This document shows positions 1-8,470 of a stretch of 64,000 bases of DNA, piece after piece. The translations under genes were made by a program, and so were the position numbers. The notes beneath the pieces are model-generated. The model had not been told where the DNA came from. It ran no database searches and was given only the letters and a program-made list of their open reading frames with translations. The DNA lies in contig NZ_CP086063.1 in NCBI RefSeq assembly GCF_020783315.1, positions 3,336,501 to 3,400,500 of the forward strand, given 5' to 3'. This DNA comes from Ferruginibacter lapsinanis. Lineage in GTDB: Bacteria > Bacteroidota > Bacteroidia > Chitinophagales > Chitinophagaceae. Numbering within the stretch: position 1 is the first letter of the stretch; each line of letters begins with the position of its first letter.

Positions 1-10
1 ACACTACAAA

Positions 11-493
11 ATGTCTAATTCTATTATTATTTATACAGATGGGGCTGCCAGGGGCAACCCGGGGCCTGGTGGCTATGGCACTATATTAATGTGGGGTGAT
101 GTAAAAAAAGAACTGTCTAACGGATACCGGCACACGACGAATAACCGAATGGAGCTAATGGCGGTAATAGCAGCATTACAGGCCCTCAAAAAAGAAAACC
201 TGCATATCACTATATACTCGGATAGTTCCTATGTTGTAAAAGCTGTTGAGGAAGGGTGGTTAAAAAACTGGATCAGAACAGATTTTAAAGGGGGTAAAAA
301 AAACAAAGACCTGTGGCGGCTTTACCATACGCTTTCTCAAAAGCACCATATCAAATTCAAATGGGTAAAAGGGCATGCAGACAATGCTTTTAATAACCGT
401 TGTGATGAGTTGGCTACTGCAGCAGCGGATGGAAAACATTTATTGATAGATGAAGGATATGAACAGGAATTAAAAGCAAATAAGTTATTGTAA
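11..493 (+). CDS. rnhA: Ribonuclease HI
   Basis: Cleaves the RNA strand of RNA-DNA hybrids (primers, R-loops) in the cytoplasm. The 160-residue length fits bacterial RNase HI. The first catalytic Asp lies in YTDGAARGNPGPGG (D10), the catalytic Glu in NNRMEL (E48), a further Asp in IYSDSSY (D71), and the last Asp in the RCDELA segment near residue 133. The basic handle region (WLKNWIRTDFKGGKKNK) is present, as in E. coli RNase HI. The start lies only 10 bases from the window edge, so promoter and upstream context cannot be seen. It converges with the membrane protein gene at 561-1145 and shares a hairpin terminator with it. Confidence 0.96.
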   Translation: MSNSIIIYTDGAARGNPGPGGYGTILMWGDVKKELSNGYRHTTNNRMELMAVIAALQALKKENLHITIYSDSSYVVKAVEEGWLKNWIRTDFKGGKKNKDLWRLYHTLSQKHHIKFKWVKGHADNAFNNRCDELATAAADGKHLLIDEGYEQELKANKLL

Positions 494-512
494 AATAATC
501 TCTAAAATTAAA

Positions 513-534
513 AATGCCACCTTAAGGTGGCATT
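513..534. terminator. Bidirectional terminator hairpin after rnhA
   Basis: Perfect palindrome AATGCCACCTT/AAGGTGGCATT between the convergent ends of rnhA and the 561-1145 gene. It is A-rich before and T-rich after, so it can work in both directions. Confidence 0.7.
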
Positions 535-560
535 ACTATTTTATAAAAATTTATTTGTAA

Positions 561-1145
561 TTAGCTGATAACTGTTGCAGGCTTTGCCCAGAATTTATTT
601 GCCAGATAGTAGCCACCAAACAATATCCCACTAAAAAATACTGTTGACAATAAAGCGCCTTTATAAAACGGAAGCGCCTGAGTAAAACAATTTGTCAACC
701 CTGCCATTGTTTTAGGGTAAGGTATGTTATTAATATCTAATCCCCCTCCTATCCATACACCAAAATTTGACAACAGAAAGAAAGCAGTAGCACCAATAAG
801 TGAGCCAGCAAAAATGTGCAGTAAATTATCTTTCTTGATACCAAAACCAATTACAGTAATGCCGGCAAATAAAATATAATTCAATACCTGGCCACTATAA
901 AAACCGGAAATAGTTGTCAATCCGTTTTGATATAAAATCTCATACATAATATCAGAGAAAAGCATTGAAAGCAATGGAAGTAAGAAACTCATCTTTCTAT
1001 CTTTGATCACTGAACCTCCGAACAAAGCCATCGCTATCTGCGGAGCAAATCCCAAAGGTCTTTCAGGCATTATACGGTATAAAGAAGCTATTACGATCAA
1101 TAGCAAAAAGCTTATCAGAACTGATCTATCTATTTTCATTTTCAT
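561..1145 (-). CDS. DUF6580-like integral membrane protein
   Basis: A 194-residue protein with five or six hydrophobic segments. The first begins near residue 8 (VLISFLLLIVIASLYRI). The conserved-looking N-terminal stretch RIMPERPLGFAPQIAMALFGG and the ECF-substrate-subunit-like size recall the family annotated as DUF6580 putative transport proteins. The family link is from memory of the motif; the substrate is unknown. The start ATG AAA ATG lies 15 bases downstream of a good TTG-N17-TACTTTTG promoter, which supports this start. It is monocistronic and convergent with rnhA. Confidence 0.7.
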   Translation of the reverse strand: MKMKIDRSVLISFLLLIVIASLYRIMPERPLGFAPQIAMALFGGSVIKDRKMSFLLPLLSMLFSDIMYEILYQNGLTTISGFYSGQVLNYILFAGITVIGFGIKKDNLLHIFAGSLIGATAFFLLSNFGVWIGGGLDINNIPYPKTMAGLTNCFTQALPFYKGALLSTVFFSGILFGGYYLANKFWAKPATVIS

Positions 1146-1159
1146 TATTTTATCTTATG

Positions 1160-1187
1160 CAAAAGTAGGTAAAAAATAATATCGCAA
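1160..1187 (-). promoter_or_regulatory. Bacteroidota-type promoter for the 561-1145 gene
   Basis: On the minus strand TTG (1187-1185), 17 bases, then TACTTTTG (1167-1160), a full match to the TTG/TAnnTTTG consensus of Bacteroidota vegetative promoters. The predicted start of transcription is a few bases upstream of the ATG at 1145. Confidence 0.6.
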
Positions 1188-1272
1188 TTAATATGATTTT
1201 TGGTCATTCATACCGGTAAATTTCCTTAACCCGAAAAAGGGCCATAAATTAGCAACTATATCAGTATTTAAA

Positions 1273-2121
1273 ATGTCGAAAGCTCCTCATCATATATTGT
1301 TGATCACTTGTCCGGACAGACCGGGCATCATTGCTACTGTTACGGCTCTTTTATTCAGGCATAATTTGAATATTGTAGTCATGAAGGAGTTTGTAGACCC
1401 CGAAACAAATACTTTTTTTGCCCGTGCAGAAATTACAGGAGAACTCAAGGCTTCTTCTTTGGTAAAAGAATTACAAAAAGAATTCGACCACTATAGCACA
1501 CTTATACAATTAAAACCAGTAAGCAATAAAAACATAGTACTTTTTGCCACCAAGGAATTCCATTGCCTCAGCGACCTGATCATCAGGCATCATTTCAAAG
1601 CATTACATGCCAATATCAAAGCTGTTATCAGCAACTATGATACGCTTGAAGCATTTACATCTAAGTTCGATATCCCCTTTCATTATATCAGCCACGAGAA
1701 TAAGAGCAAAGAAATATTTGAACAGGAATTGATCGCCACAGCACAACAGTACAAACCTGATTATTTGATATTGGCCAAATTCATGCGGATACTATCTCCG
1801 GATTTCGTACAGCAGTTTGAAAATAAGATCATCAATATTCATCATTCATTTTTACCGGCATTTGTTGGTGCCAACCCATATAAACAAGCATATGAAAGAG
1901 GTGTTAAGATCATTGGGGCTACTGCACATATTGTAAATAATATGCTGGATGAAGGACCGATCATCACTCAAAAAATAATACCTGTAAATCACGAGTATAG
2001 TGTAAAACAAATGGTAGAAGCCGGACATGAAGTAGAGAAATCTGTGTTGGCCGAAGCCTTACGATTGGTGTTGGAAGACAGAGTATTTGTTTCTAATAAT
2101 AAAACGATCATTTTTACATAA
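1273..2121 (+). CDS. purU: Formyltetrahydrofolate deformylase
   Basis: Hydrolyses 10-formyl-THF to THF and formate, balancing one-carbon pools and feeding formate to purine synthesis. 282 residues, the usual PurU size. The N-terminal ACT domain (about 7-80) opens with LLITCPDRPGIIATVTALL. The C-terminal formyltransferase domain (about 90-280) carries NIHHSFLPAFVGANPY and the GATAHIV...LDEGPII segment with the catalytic Asn/His/Asp set of the family. The stop codon overlaps the start of the next gene by one base (TAATG), so the two genes are probably translationally coupled. Confidence 0.95.
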   Translation: MSKAPHHILLITCPDRPGIIATVTALLFRHNLNIVVMKEFVDPETNTFFARAEITGELKASSLVKELQKEFDHYSTLIQLKPVSNKNIVLFATKEFHCLSDLIIRHHFKALHANIKAVISNYDTLEAFTSKFDIPFHYISHENKSKEIFEQELIATAQQYKPDYLILAKFMRILSPDFVQQFENKIINIHHSFLPAFVGANPYKQAYERGVKIIGATAHIVNNMLDEGPIITQKIIPVNHEYSVKQMVEAGHEVEKSVLAEALRLVLEDRVFVSNNKTIIFT

Positions 2122-2471
2122 TGGCCCGACATAATGAAACCGGCACCTTAGGAGAAACGCTGGCCGTAAAATATTTGTCAGAAAAAGAGTACTCTATACT
2201 TCATCAAAACTGGCGGCACTCACATTGGGAAGTAGACATAATCGCTTCAAAAGAAAACGTATTGCATTTCATAGAGGTAAAAACCAGAAGAGGTAGCAAT
2301 TACGGAACCCCCGAAGAAAAGGTAAGCAGAAAAAAAATACAGAACCTCATCAATGCCGCCGAACAGTATCTCTATCTGCATCCCGAATGGAAAAGAATTC
2401 AGTTTGATATTCTGGCAATAACGCTGTCGAAACCTGTCGAATATTTTTTGATAGAAGATGTTTATCTATAA
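2121..2471 (+). CDS. YraN-family (UPF0102) endonuclease-like protein
   Basis: A 116-residue member of the UPF0102/YraN family with the restriction-endonuclease-like core: N-terminal GxxGExxAxxYL (GTLGETLAVKYL), then WEVDIIA with its Asp, and the FIEVKTRRG signature holding the Glu-x-Lys pair of PD-(D/E)xK nucleases. The cellular role of the family is not settled (a link to DNA repair or Holliday junction processing has been suggested). It overlaps purU by one base (TAATG), so it is likely translated from the same message. Confidence 0.9.
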   Translation: MARHNETGTLGETLAVKYLSEKEYSILHQNWRHSHWEVDIIASKENVLHFIEVKTRRGSNYGTPEEKVSRKKIQNLINAAEQYLYLHPEWKRIQFDILAITLSKPVEYFLIEDVYL

Positions 2472-2481
2472 AATAAATCAA

Positions 2482-2991
2482 TTATTTCGCCTGGCTTAAG
2501 GAAAGTTTCAATCTTTCTACCATGTTATAAGTGGCAGGACAGTACTCAATATTCTGTTGATGTACATGAATGTAGTCAACCGTTTTTTTCCTGGTAAGAT
2601 GTGGAAAGCCTGCACAATCTGCAGGACGTATTTCATAAATTGAACACTTATTATCTTTCAGATTCAAAAACTGACATGGCTGTTTTTTATTCTGCCAATC
2701 ACCATCACGCTTTTCATACATCAGCCATTTATCTTTAAACTCGGCAGGCGTCATCTCAAAATGAGCTGATATTCTTTTTATATCTTTTGGTGTAAATGTT
2801 GGTGTCATTGTTTTACAACAATTACCACAGCTAAGGCAATCCGTTTCAGCCCATACAGCTTTGTCTATTTCGTCAATTGTTTTATGTAATCCTCTTGGTG
2901 GATTTTTTTCCAACTTGGTTAAAAAAGATTTGAATCTTCTTTTATTGATACGGACTTTTTGTTTGAACGAACGAAGGTTAATGGGTTGCAT
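2482..2991 (-). CDS. YkgJ-family cysteine cluster protein
   Basis: A 169-residue protein with the CxxCxxCC-type cluster (CLSCGNCC, about residues 52-60), then CQFL, CSIYEIRPADC and a late Cys (EYCPATY). This is the UPF0153/YkgJ pattern, thought to bind zinc or an Fe-S cluster. The N-terminus is strongly basic (RSFKQKVRINKRRFKSF). Function is unknown. It is divergent from xerD: the two starts are 68 bases apart, and a minus-strand TATATTTG box lies in the gap. It converges with yraN, with only 10 bases between the stops. Confidence 0.88.
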   Translation of the reverse strand: MQPINLRSFKQKVRINKRRFKSFLTKLEKNPPRGLHKTIDEIDKAVWAETDCLSCGNCCKTMTPTFTPKDIKRISAHFEMTPAEFKDKWLMYEKRDGDWQNKKQPCQFLNLKDNKCSIYEIRPADCAGFPHLTRKKTVDYIHVHQQNIEYCPATYNMVERLKLSLSQAK

Positions 2992-3043
2992 TTTATTATA
3001 TTGCGTAACTAAGAATCTGAAGTGAATATTTACACTCAGGACG

Positions 3044-3076
3044 CAAATATAAAATATAAATGTGGGAACCCTACAA
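3044..3076 (-). promoter_or_regulatory. Putative promoter for the YkgJ-family gene
   Basis: Minus-strand TTG (3076-3074), a spacing of 22, and TATATTTG (3051-3044), matching TAnnTTTG. The -33 part lies inside the first codons of the divergent xerD gene. Confidence 0.45.
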
Positions 3077-3959
3077 AAAAGGCTTTAAAGCCTATCTGCA
3101 GTTAGAAAAATCTTTAAGCGGCAATTCCGTAGAAGCATACCTGCATGACATTGAAAAACTAACCACCTTCTTAGAGATCAGCAATAATTTAAAAAAGCCG
3201 AATGAAATTGAACTGAGTGATCTTGAAAAATTTGTGCAGTGGATCGGTGAATTAGGTATGACCGCAGGGTCGCAGGCCAGAATTATTTCAGGCATAAAAA
3301 GTTTTTACACCTACTGTTTACTTGAACAGATAACCACCGGCAATCCTACTGCCCTGCTTGATGCACCTAAACTAAGACGAAAGCTACCGGATGTACTCAG
3401 TTTCAGTGAGATCGAAAGTATCATTAATAAAACAGACCTGAGCAAACCTGAAGGAGGCAGAAATAAAGCCATTCTTGAAACCCTGTACAGTTGCGGCCTA
3501 CGAGTTAGTGAAATAGTTAACTTACGAATCAGCAGTTTGTATCTGGATGTTGGTTTTATCAAGGTAATTGGTAAAGGAGATAAAGAAAGATTAGTACCTA
3601 TTGGTAGTGATGCTATCAAGTACATCAATATTTACAAAAATGATATCCGTGTACATATTGCCATCAAACCGGGCAATGAAGATATTTTATTCTTAAACCG
3701 CCGGGGCAGCAAACTTACCAGGGTAATGATATTCCTTATCATTAAAGCTCTGGCAAAGGAAGCTGGTATTACAAAAAATATTTCGCCACATACATTCCGT
3801 CATTCATTTGCTACCCATCTTGTTGAAGGTGGTGCAGATCTTCGAGCCGTACAGGAAATGCTTGGTCATGAAAGCATCACCACAACGGAAATATATACAC
3901 ATCTGGACAGAGACTTTCTTAGAACCACCTTACAGCAATTTCATCCGGCATTTAAATGA
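3060..3959 (+). CDS. xerD: Site-specific tyrosine recombinase XerD
   Basis: Resolves chromosome dimers at dif with XerC and FtsK. 299 residues with an N-terminal SAM-like core-binding domain (about 5-90) and a C-terminal catalytic domain (about 110-290). The tyrosine recombinase residues are visible: Arg in CGLRVSE, Lys in GKGDKER, His/Arg in [11 protein letters not shown], His in LGHES, and the nucleophile Tyr in TTEIYTH. The size and the uninterrupted catalytic domain fit housekeeping XerD; I do not see the extra segment that marks integron integrases. No partner gene is adjacent. Confidence 0.94.
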   Translation: MWEPYKKGFKAYLQLEKSLSGNSVEAYLHDIEKLTTFLEISNNLKKPNEIELSDLEKFVQWIGELGMTAGSQARIISGIKSFYTYCLLEQITTGNPTALLDAPKLRRKLPDVLSFSEIESIINKTDLSKPEGGRNKAILETLYSCGLRVSEIVNLRISSLYLDVGFIKVIGKGDKERLVPIGSDAIKYINIYKNDIRVHIAIKPGNEDILFLNRRGSKLTRVMIFLIIKALAKEAGITKNISPHTFRHSFATHLVEGGADLRAVQEMLGHESITTTEIYTHLDRDFLRTTLQQFHPAFK

Positions 3960-4002
3960 TCCAAATGCCAGAGCGGCTTTCGCCGCCTGACACTTGCTCA
4001 TA

Positions 4003-5022
4003 TTACTCAACTATGAATCGGCCGGTACTAACCAACTTATTTGTTGCATCTATGAGTTGAATAAAATAGCCGCCACTGCTCCATTTATCAACAGCTTTAA
4101 GTTGTTCTCTGTATCTCTTTGTAGCTGATCGGATTGATCTTTGAAAAACAATATTGCCACTTACATCAGTCACCTGTAATAGATAATTTTCTCCGAGAAC
4201 TACCATTCCTTCAATTGAAAATATATCTCCACGAACAACAGGATTGGGAAATACTTTTAATGTACTTACCGAAGGAGTTATTTTTAATGAATCAGCAATA
4301 GTGGCAATTATTTTTTTTGCTGCTTCTTTTACTGATCGGCGTTTTGTGGTGATTATAACAACCTCGTTGGAAGACATCCTGCCATATATTGCTGCATTGG
4401 TCGCATCCTTAAGTACATCTATGCTTTCAATTTCCTTTGGATCAACACCTGATAAATTTTCGATGACCACGCCATCGACTATATACATTGGCGATGATTC
4501 ACTAACAATAGACACAGACATTCCTCCTACCCTCATTTGCTGTTTCTCATCCACAGATTCTTCGGGTTTGGAAAGAGGATCATTATGATTGGGTTGAATG
4601 GGTATCTCAGGCATCTTATCACGGGCTGTATCTGTGTTCTTCAATACATCGCATGAGGGCTTTACAGATACCAGCTCTTTAGGAGGCACCGCCATAACCT
4701 TTCCTTTTACAACCTGAGCTTTAGCTGTGGATCTGGAAAAAAACAATAGCAACAACATAATATAATTCCAATACCATGCTAAAGGCTTACGTGGTTCTTT
4801 CAATCTGTAAATTGGACGATCCAATTGTTGCGGCAACGCACTGCCACAAATATTTTTATTCTTTAATGATGATAAGTAATTGATCAGCTCTGCATCACTC
4901 ATTGAAGTAAAATCTATCACTTCTTTTTTACATGCCCCACAATAACGTCCTTTGTCTGTTGCTGTCATATTTTGCCAATTCTCATGGCATGGTTCTGCAA
5001 TTTTTATTTGTATAGCATCCAT
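4003..5022 (-). CDS. TonB-plug-like protein with N-terminal Cys motif and type IX sorting domain
   Basis: 339 residues in four parts. Residues 1-70 carry a Cys motif (CHENWQNMTATDKGRYCGAC followed by KKEVIDFT), probably metal-binding and seen at the N-terminus of many Bacteroidota proteins. A single hydrophobic segment follows (about 84-97, WNYIMLLLLFF), ending in a signal-peptidase-like AKAQ. Residues about 165-230 resemble a TonB receptor plug (MYIVDGVVIENLSGVDPKEI, then ESIDVLKDATNAAIYG). The C-terminus from about 255 (LKVFPNPV...GGYFIQLID) is a type A type IX secretion sorting domain. There is no barrel, so it is not a receptor itself. The function is unknown; it may be exported and surface-bound. 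Confidence 0.75.
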   Translation of the reverse strand: MDAIQIKIAEPCHENWQNMTATDKGRYCGACKKEVIDFTSMSDAELINYLSSLKNKNICGSALPQQLDRPIYRLKEPRKPLAWYWNYIMLLLLFFSRSTAKAQVVKGKVMAVPPKELVSVKPSCDVLKNTDTARDKMPEIPIQPNHNDPLSKPEESVDEKQQMRVGGMSVSIVSESSPMYIVDGVVIENLSGVDPKEIESIDVLKDATNAAIYGRMSSNEVVIITTKRRSVKEAAKKIIATIADSLKITPSVSTLKVFPNPVVRGDIFSIEGMVVLGENYLLQVTDVSGNIVFQRSIRSATKRYREQLKAVDKWSSGGYFIQLIDATNKLVSTGRFIVE

Positions 5023-5080
5023 AACAATGTATTTGTTATACAGATGCAGTAAAAAAAGAAATTACATAAAGGGAGAAAAA

Positions 5081-5875
5081 CTATTCACCTTCCAACACCA
5101 CTTCGGGTTGTTTGAAGGAAGGAGAATTTTGATCGTAAGTATTGGCTACTTTTTTGCGGTAATTTTTGAAAAGACTTAACCAGCGTAATTTAATTACACC
5201 TAAAACCCCTTCTTTAATGATGCCTTTATTCATTTTACTATCACCCAATTTTCTATCGATGAAAGTAATAGGCACTTCAGTTATTTTGAAACCTAATTTC
5301 CAGGCAGCAAATTTCATTTCAATCTGAAACGCATACCCTACGAAGTTGATAGAAGAAAAATTCAGTGTTTCCAGGAACTCTCTGCTATAACAAACAAAAC
5401 CGGCAGTTGGATCTTTAACAGGCATCCAGGTAATTATCCTCGTATACAACGAAGCTCCTTTAGATAAAGCGATCCTGTTAGCTGGCCAGTTTTTTACATT
5501 ACCCCCTTTCACATAACGTGATCCTACGGCAACACCTGCACCATTTTTACATGCCTCATATAATCTCGGCAGATCAGCAGGATTATGAGAGAAATCAGCA
5601 TCCATTTCAAAAATGTATTGATACTCTCTTGCCAAAGCCCATTTAAAGCCATGTATGTACGCTGTACCTAAGCCAAGTTTGCCTTTGCGTTCTTCTAAAA
5701 ATAAAGTGCCGGGATAATTGTTGAAAAGAGATTTTACGATATTAGCTGTACCATCAGGAGACCCATCATCAATGATCAGTACATGAAACCCTTGTTGCAG
5801 ATTCATGACCGCACTGATAATGCTTTCGATATTTTCTTTTTCGTTGTAAGTTGGTATAATAACAAGTTTCTCCAA
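5081..5875 (-). CDS. Polyprenol-phosphate mannosyl/glycosyltransferase, GT2 family
   Basis: A GT2 glycosyltransferase of the dolichol-phosphate mannose synthase type, which moves a sugar from a nucleotide donor to a polyprenyl phosphate at the membrane. It shows LVIIPTYNEKENI at the N-terminus, IIDDGSPDGT (DxD region), EMDADFSH (the metal-binding DAD) and KDPTAGF. It has no C-terminal membrane domain. The frame is open from a GTG at 5896, but a TAAATTTG promoter box covers that GTG, so the TTG at 5875 (MEKLVIIPTYN, like its relatives) is the more likely start. Donor and acceptor cannot be told from sequence. Confidence 0.85.
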   Translation of the reverse strand: MEKLVIIPTYNEKENIESIISAVMNLQQGFHVLIIDDGSPDGTANIVKSLFNNYPGTLFLEERKGKLGLGTAYIHGFKWALAREYQYIFEMDADFSHNPADLPRLYEACKNGAGVAVGSRYVKGGNVKNWPANRIALSKGASLYTRIITWMPVKDPTAGFVCYSREFLETLNFSSINFVGYAFQIEMKFAAWKLGFKITEVPITFIDRKLGDSKMNKGIIKEGVLGVIKLRWLSLFKNYRKKVANTYDQNSPSFKQPEVVLEGE

Positions 5876-5895
5876 TACGCTAAGAGTATATGACA

Positions 5896-5928
5896 CAAAT
5901 TTACAACATTTTTTTTAAGCCCTGCCAA
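5896..5928 (-). promoter_or_regulatory. Promoter for the GT2 gene; decides its start
   Basis: Minus-strand TTG (5928-5926), 22 bases, TAAATTTG (5903-5896). Transcription should begin near 5889, downstream of the in-frame GTG at 5896, which argues for translation from TTG at 5875. Confidence 0.5.
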
Positions 5929-5950
5929 GTTGTTACCAACAGAGGGGCTT

Positions 5951-6724
5951 TTAGTTGTTTTTTAACAGTGTCTTGTTTAAAATTTCAGTGAGTTTTTGTT
6001 TAGTGTGCAGAGGAAAATCACCTCTCATCATCCAATCATAATATTGAGGCTCAGCCTTTAAAACGTCAGCCACTGGTCTGCCTTTATGTTTACCAAAATT
6101 GAACACCTCTACATTCTTATCATCAAAAATAAATCTTCGGGCATAGTCAACTATTTTCTCTTCTCCTATCGAATTTAAAATAGAATCTACTGTATTTCCC
6201 AGTTGCGGATATTTATCCATTTGCGCCAGTAGTACATCAATAGTAGCATCCACATCAGCTTCGGCACTATGTGCATCTACCAATTCTTTTTGGCAATAAA
6301 ATTTATAGGCTGCAGTCAGTGTACGAGGCTCCATCGTATAAAAGATATGTTGCACATCTACCATTCTCCTGGTAGTCAGATCCATTTCTAATCCTGCTCT
6401 TAAAAACTCTTCCATCAACATTGGGATATCAAAACGGTTGCTGTTATATCCTCCCAGGTCACAATTCTCTATAAACTGCTTCAATTCATTGCCTGCCTGC
6501 TTAAATGTAGGCGCATCTTTCACCATTTCATCTGTTATACCATGAATTTCTGTTGATTGCGGGGGAATGGGCATCAACGGATTGATGAGTTTTCGTTTTA
6601 CCTGCCTTGTGCCATCAGGTAATATTTTGATGATTGCCACTTCAACAATTCTATCTGCTGTAAGGCTAACTCCTGTGGTTTCTAGGTCAATAAAGGCAAT
6701 CGGGCGGGAAAGTTGTAAGGACAT
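5951..6724 (-). CDS. DEDDh 3'-5' exonuclease (DnaQ-like) with C-terminal exonuclease-associated domain
   Basis: 257 residues. The exonuclease domain (about 8-175) has FIDLETTG (D and E of Exo I), GYNSNRFDIPML (Exo II Asp) and DAHSAEADVDAT (Exo III His and Asp). A C-terminal module, about 208-250 (FNFGKHKGRPVADVL...YYDWM), is the small domain often attached to such exonucleases. It probably proofreads or processes DNA or RNA ends; it is not the main Pol III epsilon by context. It stands alone between the GT2 gene and the ytxJ cluster. Confidence 0.88.
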   Translation of the reverse strand: MSLQLSRPIAFIDLETTGVSLTADRIVEVAIIKILPDGTRQVKRKLINPLMPIPPQSTEIHGITDEMVKDAPTFKQAGNELKQFIENCDLGGYNSNRFDIPMLMEEFLRAGLEMDLTTRRMVDVQHIFYTMEPRTLTAAYKFYCQKELVDAHSAEADVDATIDVLLAQMDKYPQLGNTVDSILNSIGEEKIVDYARRFIFDDKNVEVFNFGKHKGRPVADVLKAEPQYYDWMMRGDFPLHTKQKLTEILNKTLLKNN

Positions 6725-6857
6725 TGTTAAAATTGTTATAAGTTGTAAATATAGATTTTATGTTATAGTATTTTGTAATTCAATGAAGTACAATAAAAAA
6801 GCAAGATAGTATTTTAATAGTTATATAACAACCGTTCATATAAAACTAAAGATTTAG

Positions 6858-6865
6858 TACATTTG
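6858..6865 (+). promoter_or_regulatory. -7 promoter box for the small lipoprotein-ytxJ unit
   Basis: TACATTTG matches TAnnTTTG and lies 37 bases before the start at 6902. No convincing -33 TTG is seen at 17-23 bases. Confidence 0.4.
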
Positions 6866-6901
6866 CACGAATATTGATAGCGTTTATATAAACATCAAAC
6901 C

Positions 6902-7015
6902 ATGAAAAAATTGATTTTTGCTTTTATCGCACTTTTTACCATTGCTTTATTAGTGACCAGTTGCAACCCTAGTCGTAAATCAGGTTGTCCGGGTGCTGAA
7001 GGTATAATACACTAA
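6902..7015 (+). CDS. 37-residue lipoprotein (mini-lipoprotein)
   Basis: A very small gene, ATG to TAA. It encodes a signal peptide (MKKLIFAFIALFTIALLVTS) and a lipobox Cys at residue 21, leaving a mature lipopeptide of 17 residues, CNPSRKSGCPGAEGIIH, with a second Cys. It begins 37 bases after a TACATTTG box and ends 16 bases before ytxJ, so it is probably cotranscribed with that redox gene. Entericidin-like tiny lipoproteins are the nearest analogy, but no homology is claimed. The function is unknown; the second Cys next to a thiol-redox gene may be meaningful or a coincidence. Confidence 0.7.
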   Translation: MKKLIFAFIALFTIALLVTSCNPSRKSGCPGAEGIIH

Positions 7016-7031
7016 TAATCACTACCCAACT

Positions 7032-7358
7032 ATGGAATGGATCTCAATCACAGATGAAAGTCAAATAGACGAAATCAAAAAACTGTCCGACCAAAAACCT
7101 CAGGTAATCTTTAAACATAGTACCCGATGTTCTACCAGTAGTATGGCCAAAAACCGACTGGAAAGAAGTGTTACCCCCGAAGGCGTAGACTTTTACTATC
7201 TCGACCTGATTGCACACAGAAATATCTCTCAGAAAATTGCCAATGATTTTGCTGTATTTCACGAATCGCCGCAAGTATTATTAATTAAAAACGGCGAATG
7301 TATATTTGACGAAAGTCATCTGGGAATTTCTATGGATGAAATAACACAGCAGTTATAA
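7032..7358 (+). CDS. ytxJ: Bacillithiol system redox-active protein YtxJ
   Basis: A 108-residue thioredoxin-fold protein. The motif IFKHSTRCSTSSMAK (single Cys followed by Ser/Thr, about residues 26-40) and the ending SPQVLLIKNGECIFDESHLGIS match the YtxJ/DUF2847 family, associated with bacillithiol. It probably exchanges thiol groups with bacillithiol-modified proteins. This gene and the bacilliredoxin at 38641-39057 both point to bacillithiol as the cell's low-molecular-weight thiol; no bacillithiol synthesis gene is in the window. It follows the mini-lipoprotein gene by 16 bases. Confidence 0.9.
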   Translation: MEWISITDESQIDEIKKLSDQKPQVIFKHSTRCSTSSMAKNRLERSVTPEGVDFYYLDLIAHRNISQKIANDFAVFHESPQVLLIKNGECIFDESHLGISMDEITQQL

Positions 7359-7388
7359 TTTTTACCTTACCTATAAAACATTACTACA

Positions 7389-8285
7389 ATGACGATCGCT
7401 GAACTAAACCAACAACATGGCATAGCCGGGCAAGTGTCTTTTTCTGAAGGAACCGGCGGACTTCCTTTTGTAACCATTACCAATGAATTTGCTACGGCAA
7501 AGATCTCATTATATGGTGCACATGTAACCAGTTATCAACCTAAAGGAGAAAAAGATATTTTGTGGATGAGTGAGCAATCTGCATTTGAGGCAGGTAAGCC
7601 TATCAGAGGTGGTATACCGGTTTGTTTCCCTTGGTTTGGTCCACATGCTACTGACACCACCAAACCTCAGCATGGTTTTGCAAGATTAACTGAGTGGGCT
7701 GTAAAAAGTACTGCTACGTTAGCAAATGGCGCTAATGAAATACAACTGTCATTAACCAGCAATGATGAAACACAAAATATGTGGCCTTTTGCTTTCAGTG
7801 CTGTTATAACAGTAACTGTTGCAGATAAATTATCTATTACATTATCTGTAAAAAATACAGGAACAGAAACCTTCACTTATACGGACGCTTTACACACATA
7901 CTTCAACGTTAGTGACCTTTCAAATATTGATATCGCCGGTTTACAAAATGCCACTTACTTAGAAGCTGGCAGTACAGAAATAAAAACGCAGGCAGAAGCG
8001 TTGTTATTAATTAATAAAGAAGAAAATCGTCGTTATAATAATCATACAGGTGATTGTATCATTACCGACAAAGGATATAACAGAAAAATCTCTGTAGGAA
8101 AAACCGGCAGCAAAATTACTGTTGTTTGGAATCCGGGTGAAGCTACTACAAAAAATATCGGTGATATTCCTGATGATGGATACAAAACTTTCATCTGTGT
8201 AGAAGCGGTAAATGCTCTAGACGATGTAGTGACTATTACTCCGGGGAATGAATATAGCACCTCTGCTGTATTCGGTTTAGCTTAA
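7389..8285 (+). CDS. D-hexose-6-phosphate mutarotase (aldose-1-epimerase superfamily, YeaD-like)
   Basis: 298 residues. Interconverts the alpha and beta anomers of glucose-6-phosphate-type sugars. Family hallmarks: GAHVTSYQPKGEKDILWMS near residue 43, PIRGGIPVCFPWFG (about 76-90), HGFARLTEW with the conserved His and Arg, LHTYFNVSD (catalytic His), and a late FICVEAVN with the catalytic Glu. The start is 30 bases after ytxJ, so it may lie on the same message. It is convergent with the sulfhydrylase gene; a 15-bp inverted repeat separates them. Confidence 0.92.
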   Translation: MTIAELNQQHGIAGQVSFSEGTGGLPFVTITNEFATAKISLYGAHVTSYQPKGEKDILWMSEQSAFEAGKPIRGGIPVCFPWFGPHATDTTKPQHGFARLTEWAVKSTATLANGANEIQLSLTSNDETQNMWPFAFSAVITVTVADKLSITLSVKNTGTETFTYTDALHTYFNVSDLSNIDIAGLQNATYLEAGSTEIKTQAEALLLINKEENRRYNNHTGDCIITDKGYNRKISVGKTGSKITVVWNPGEATTKNIGDIPDDGYKTFICVEAVNALDDVVTITPGNEYSTSAVFGLA

Positions 8286-8300
8286 TTGATAGAAACGCAG

Positions 8301-8362
8301 ATTTTTACTGATTGAGACGGATTGAACGGATATAAATCCAATTTGTTTCAATCAGTAAAAAT
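8301..8362. terminator. Long inverted repeat between convergent genes
   Basis: Exact 15-bp arms (8301-8315 and 8348-8362, ATTTTTACTGATTGA and its complement) around a 32-base loop that itself holds GGATTGAACGGATATAAATCC-type partial symmetry. It probably ends transcription from the mutarotase gene, and perhaps from the opposite side. Confidence 0.5.
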
Positions 8363-8470
8363 TTATGGTATTAAAAAAATGTCCTTGAAGGGATAAAAAA
8401 CAGCCAAAACTTATAGATACAACATCCGTTTATATCTGTAAAAATCCGCCGCATCAGTGTACCTATCCAA

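Noticed and set aside
3060..3959. XerD as an integron integrase for the cassette-like island
   Set aside because: Length and motif spacing fit housekeeping XerD, I see no extra integron-type segment, and it is 8 kb away.
3973..3986. GCGGC-TTTC-GCCGC hairpin after xerD as a terminator
   Set aside because: No U tract follows; it may be a small intergenic repeat but cannot be called a terminator.
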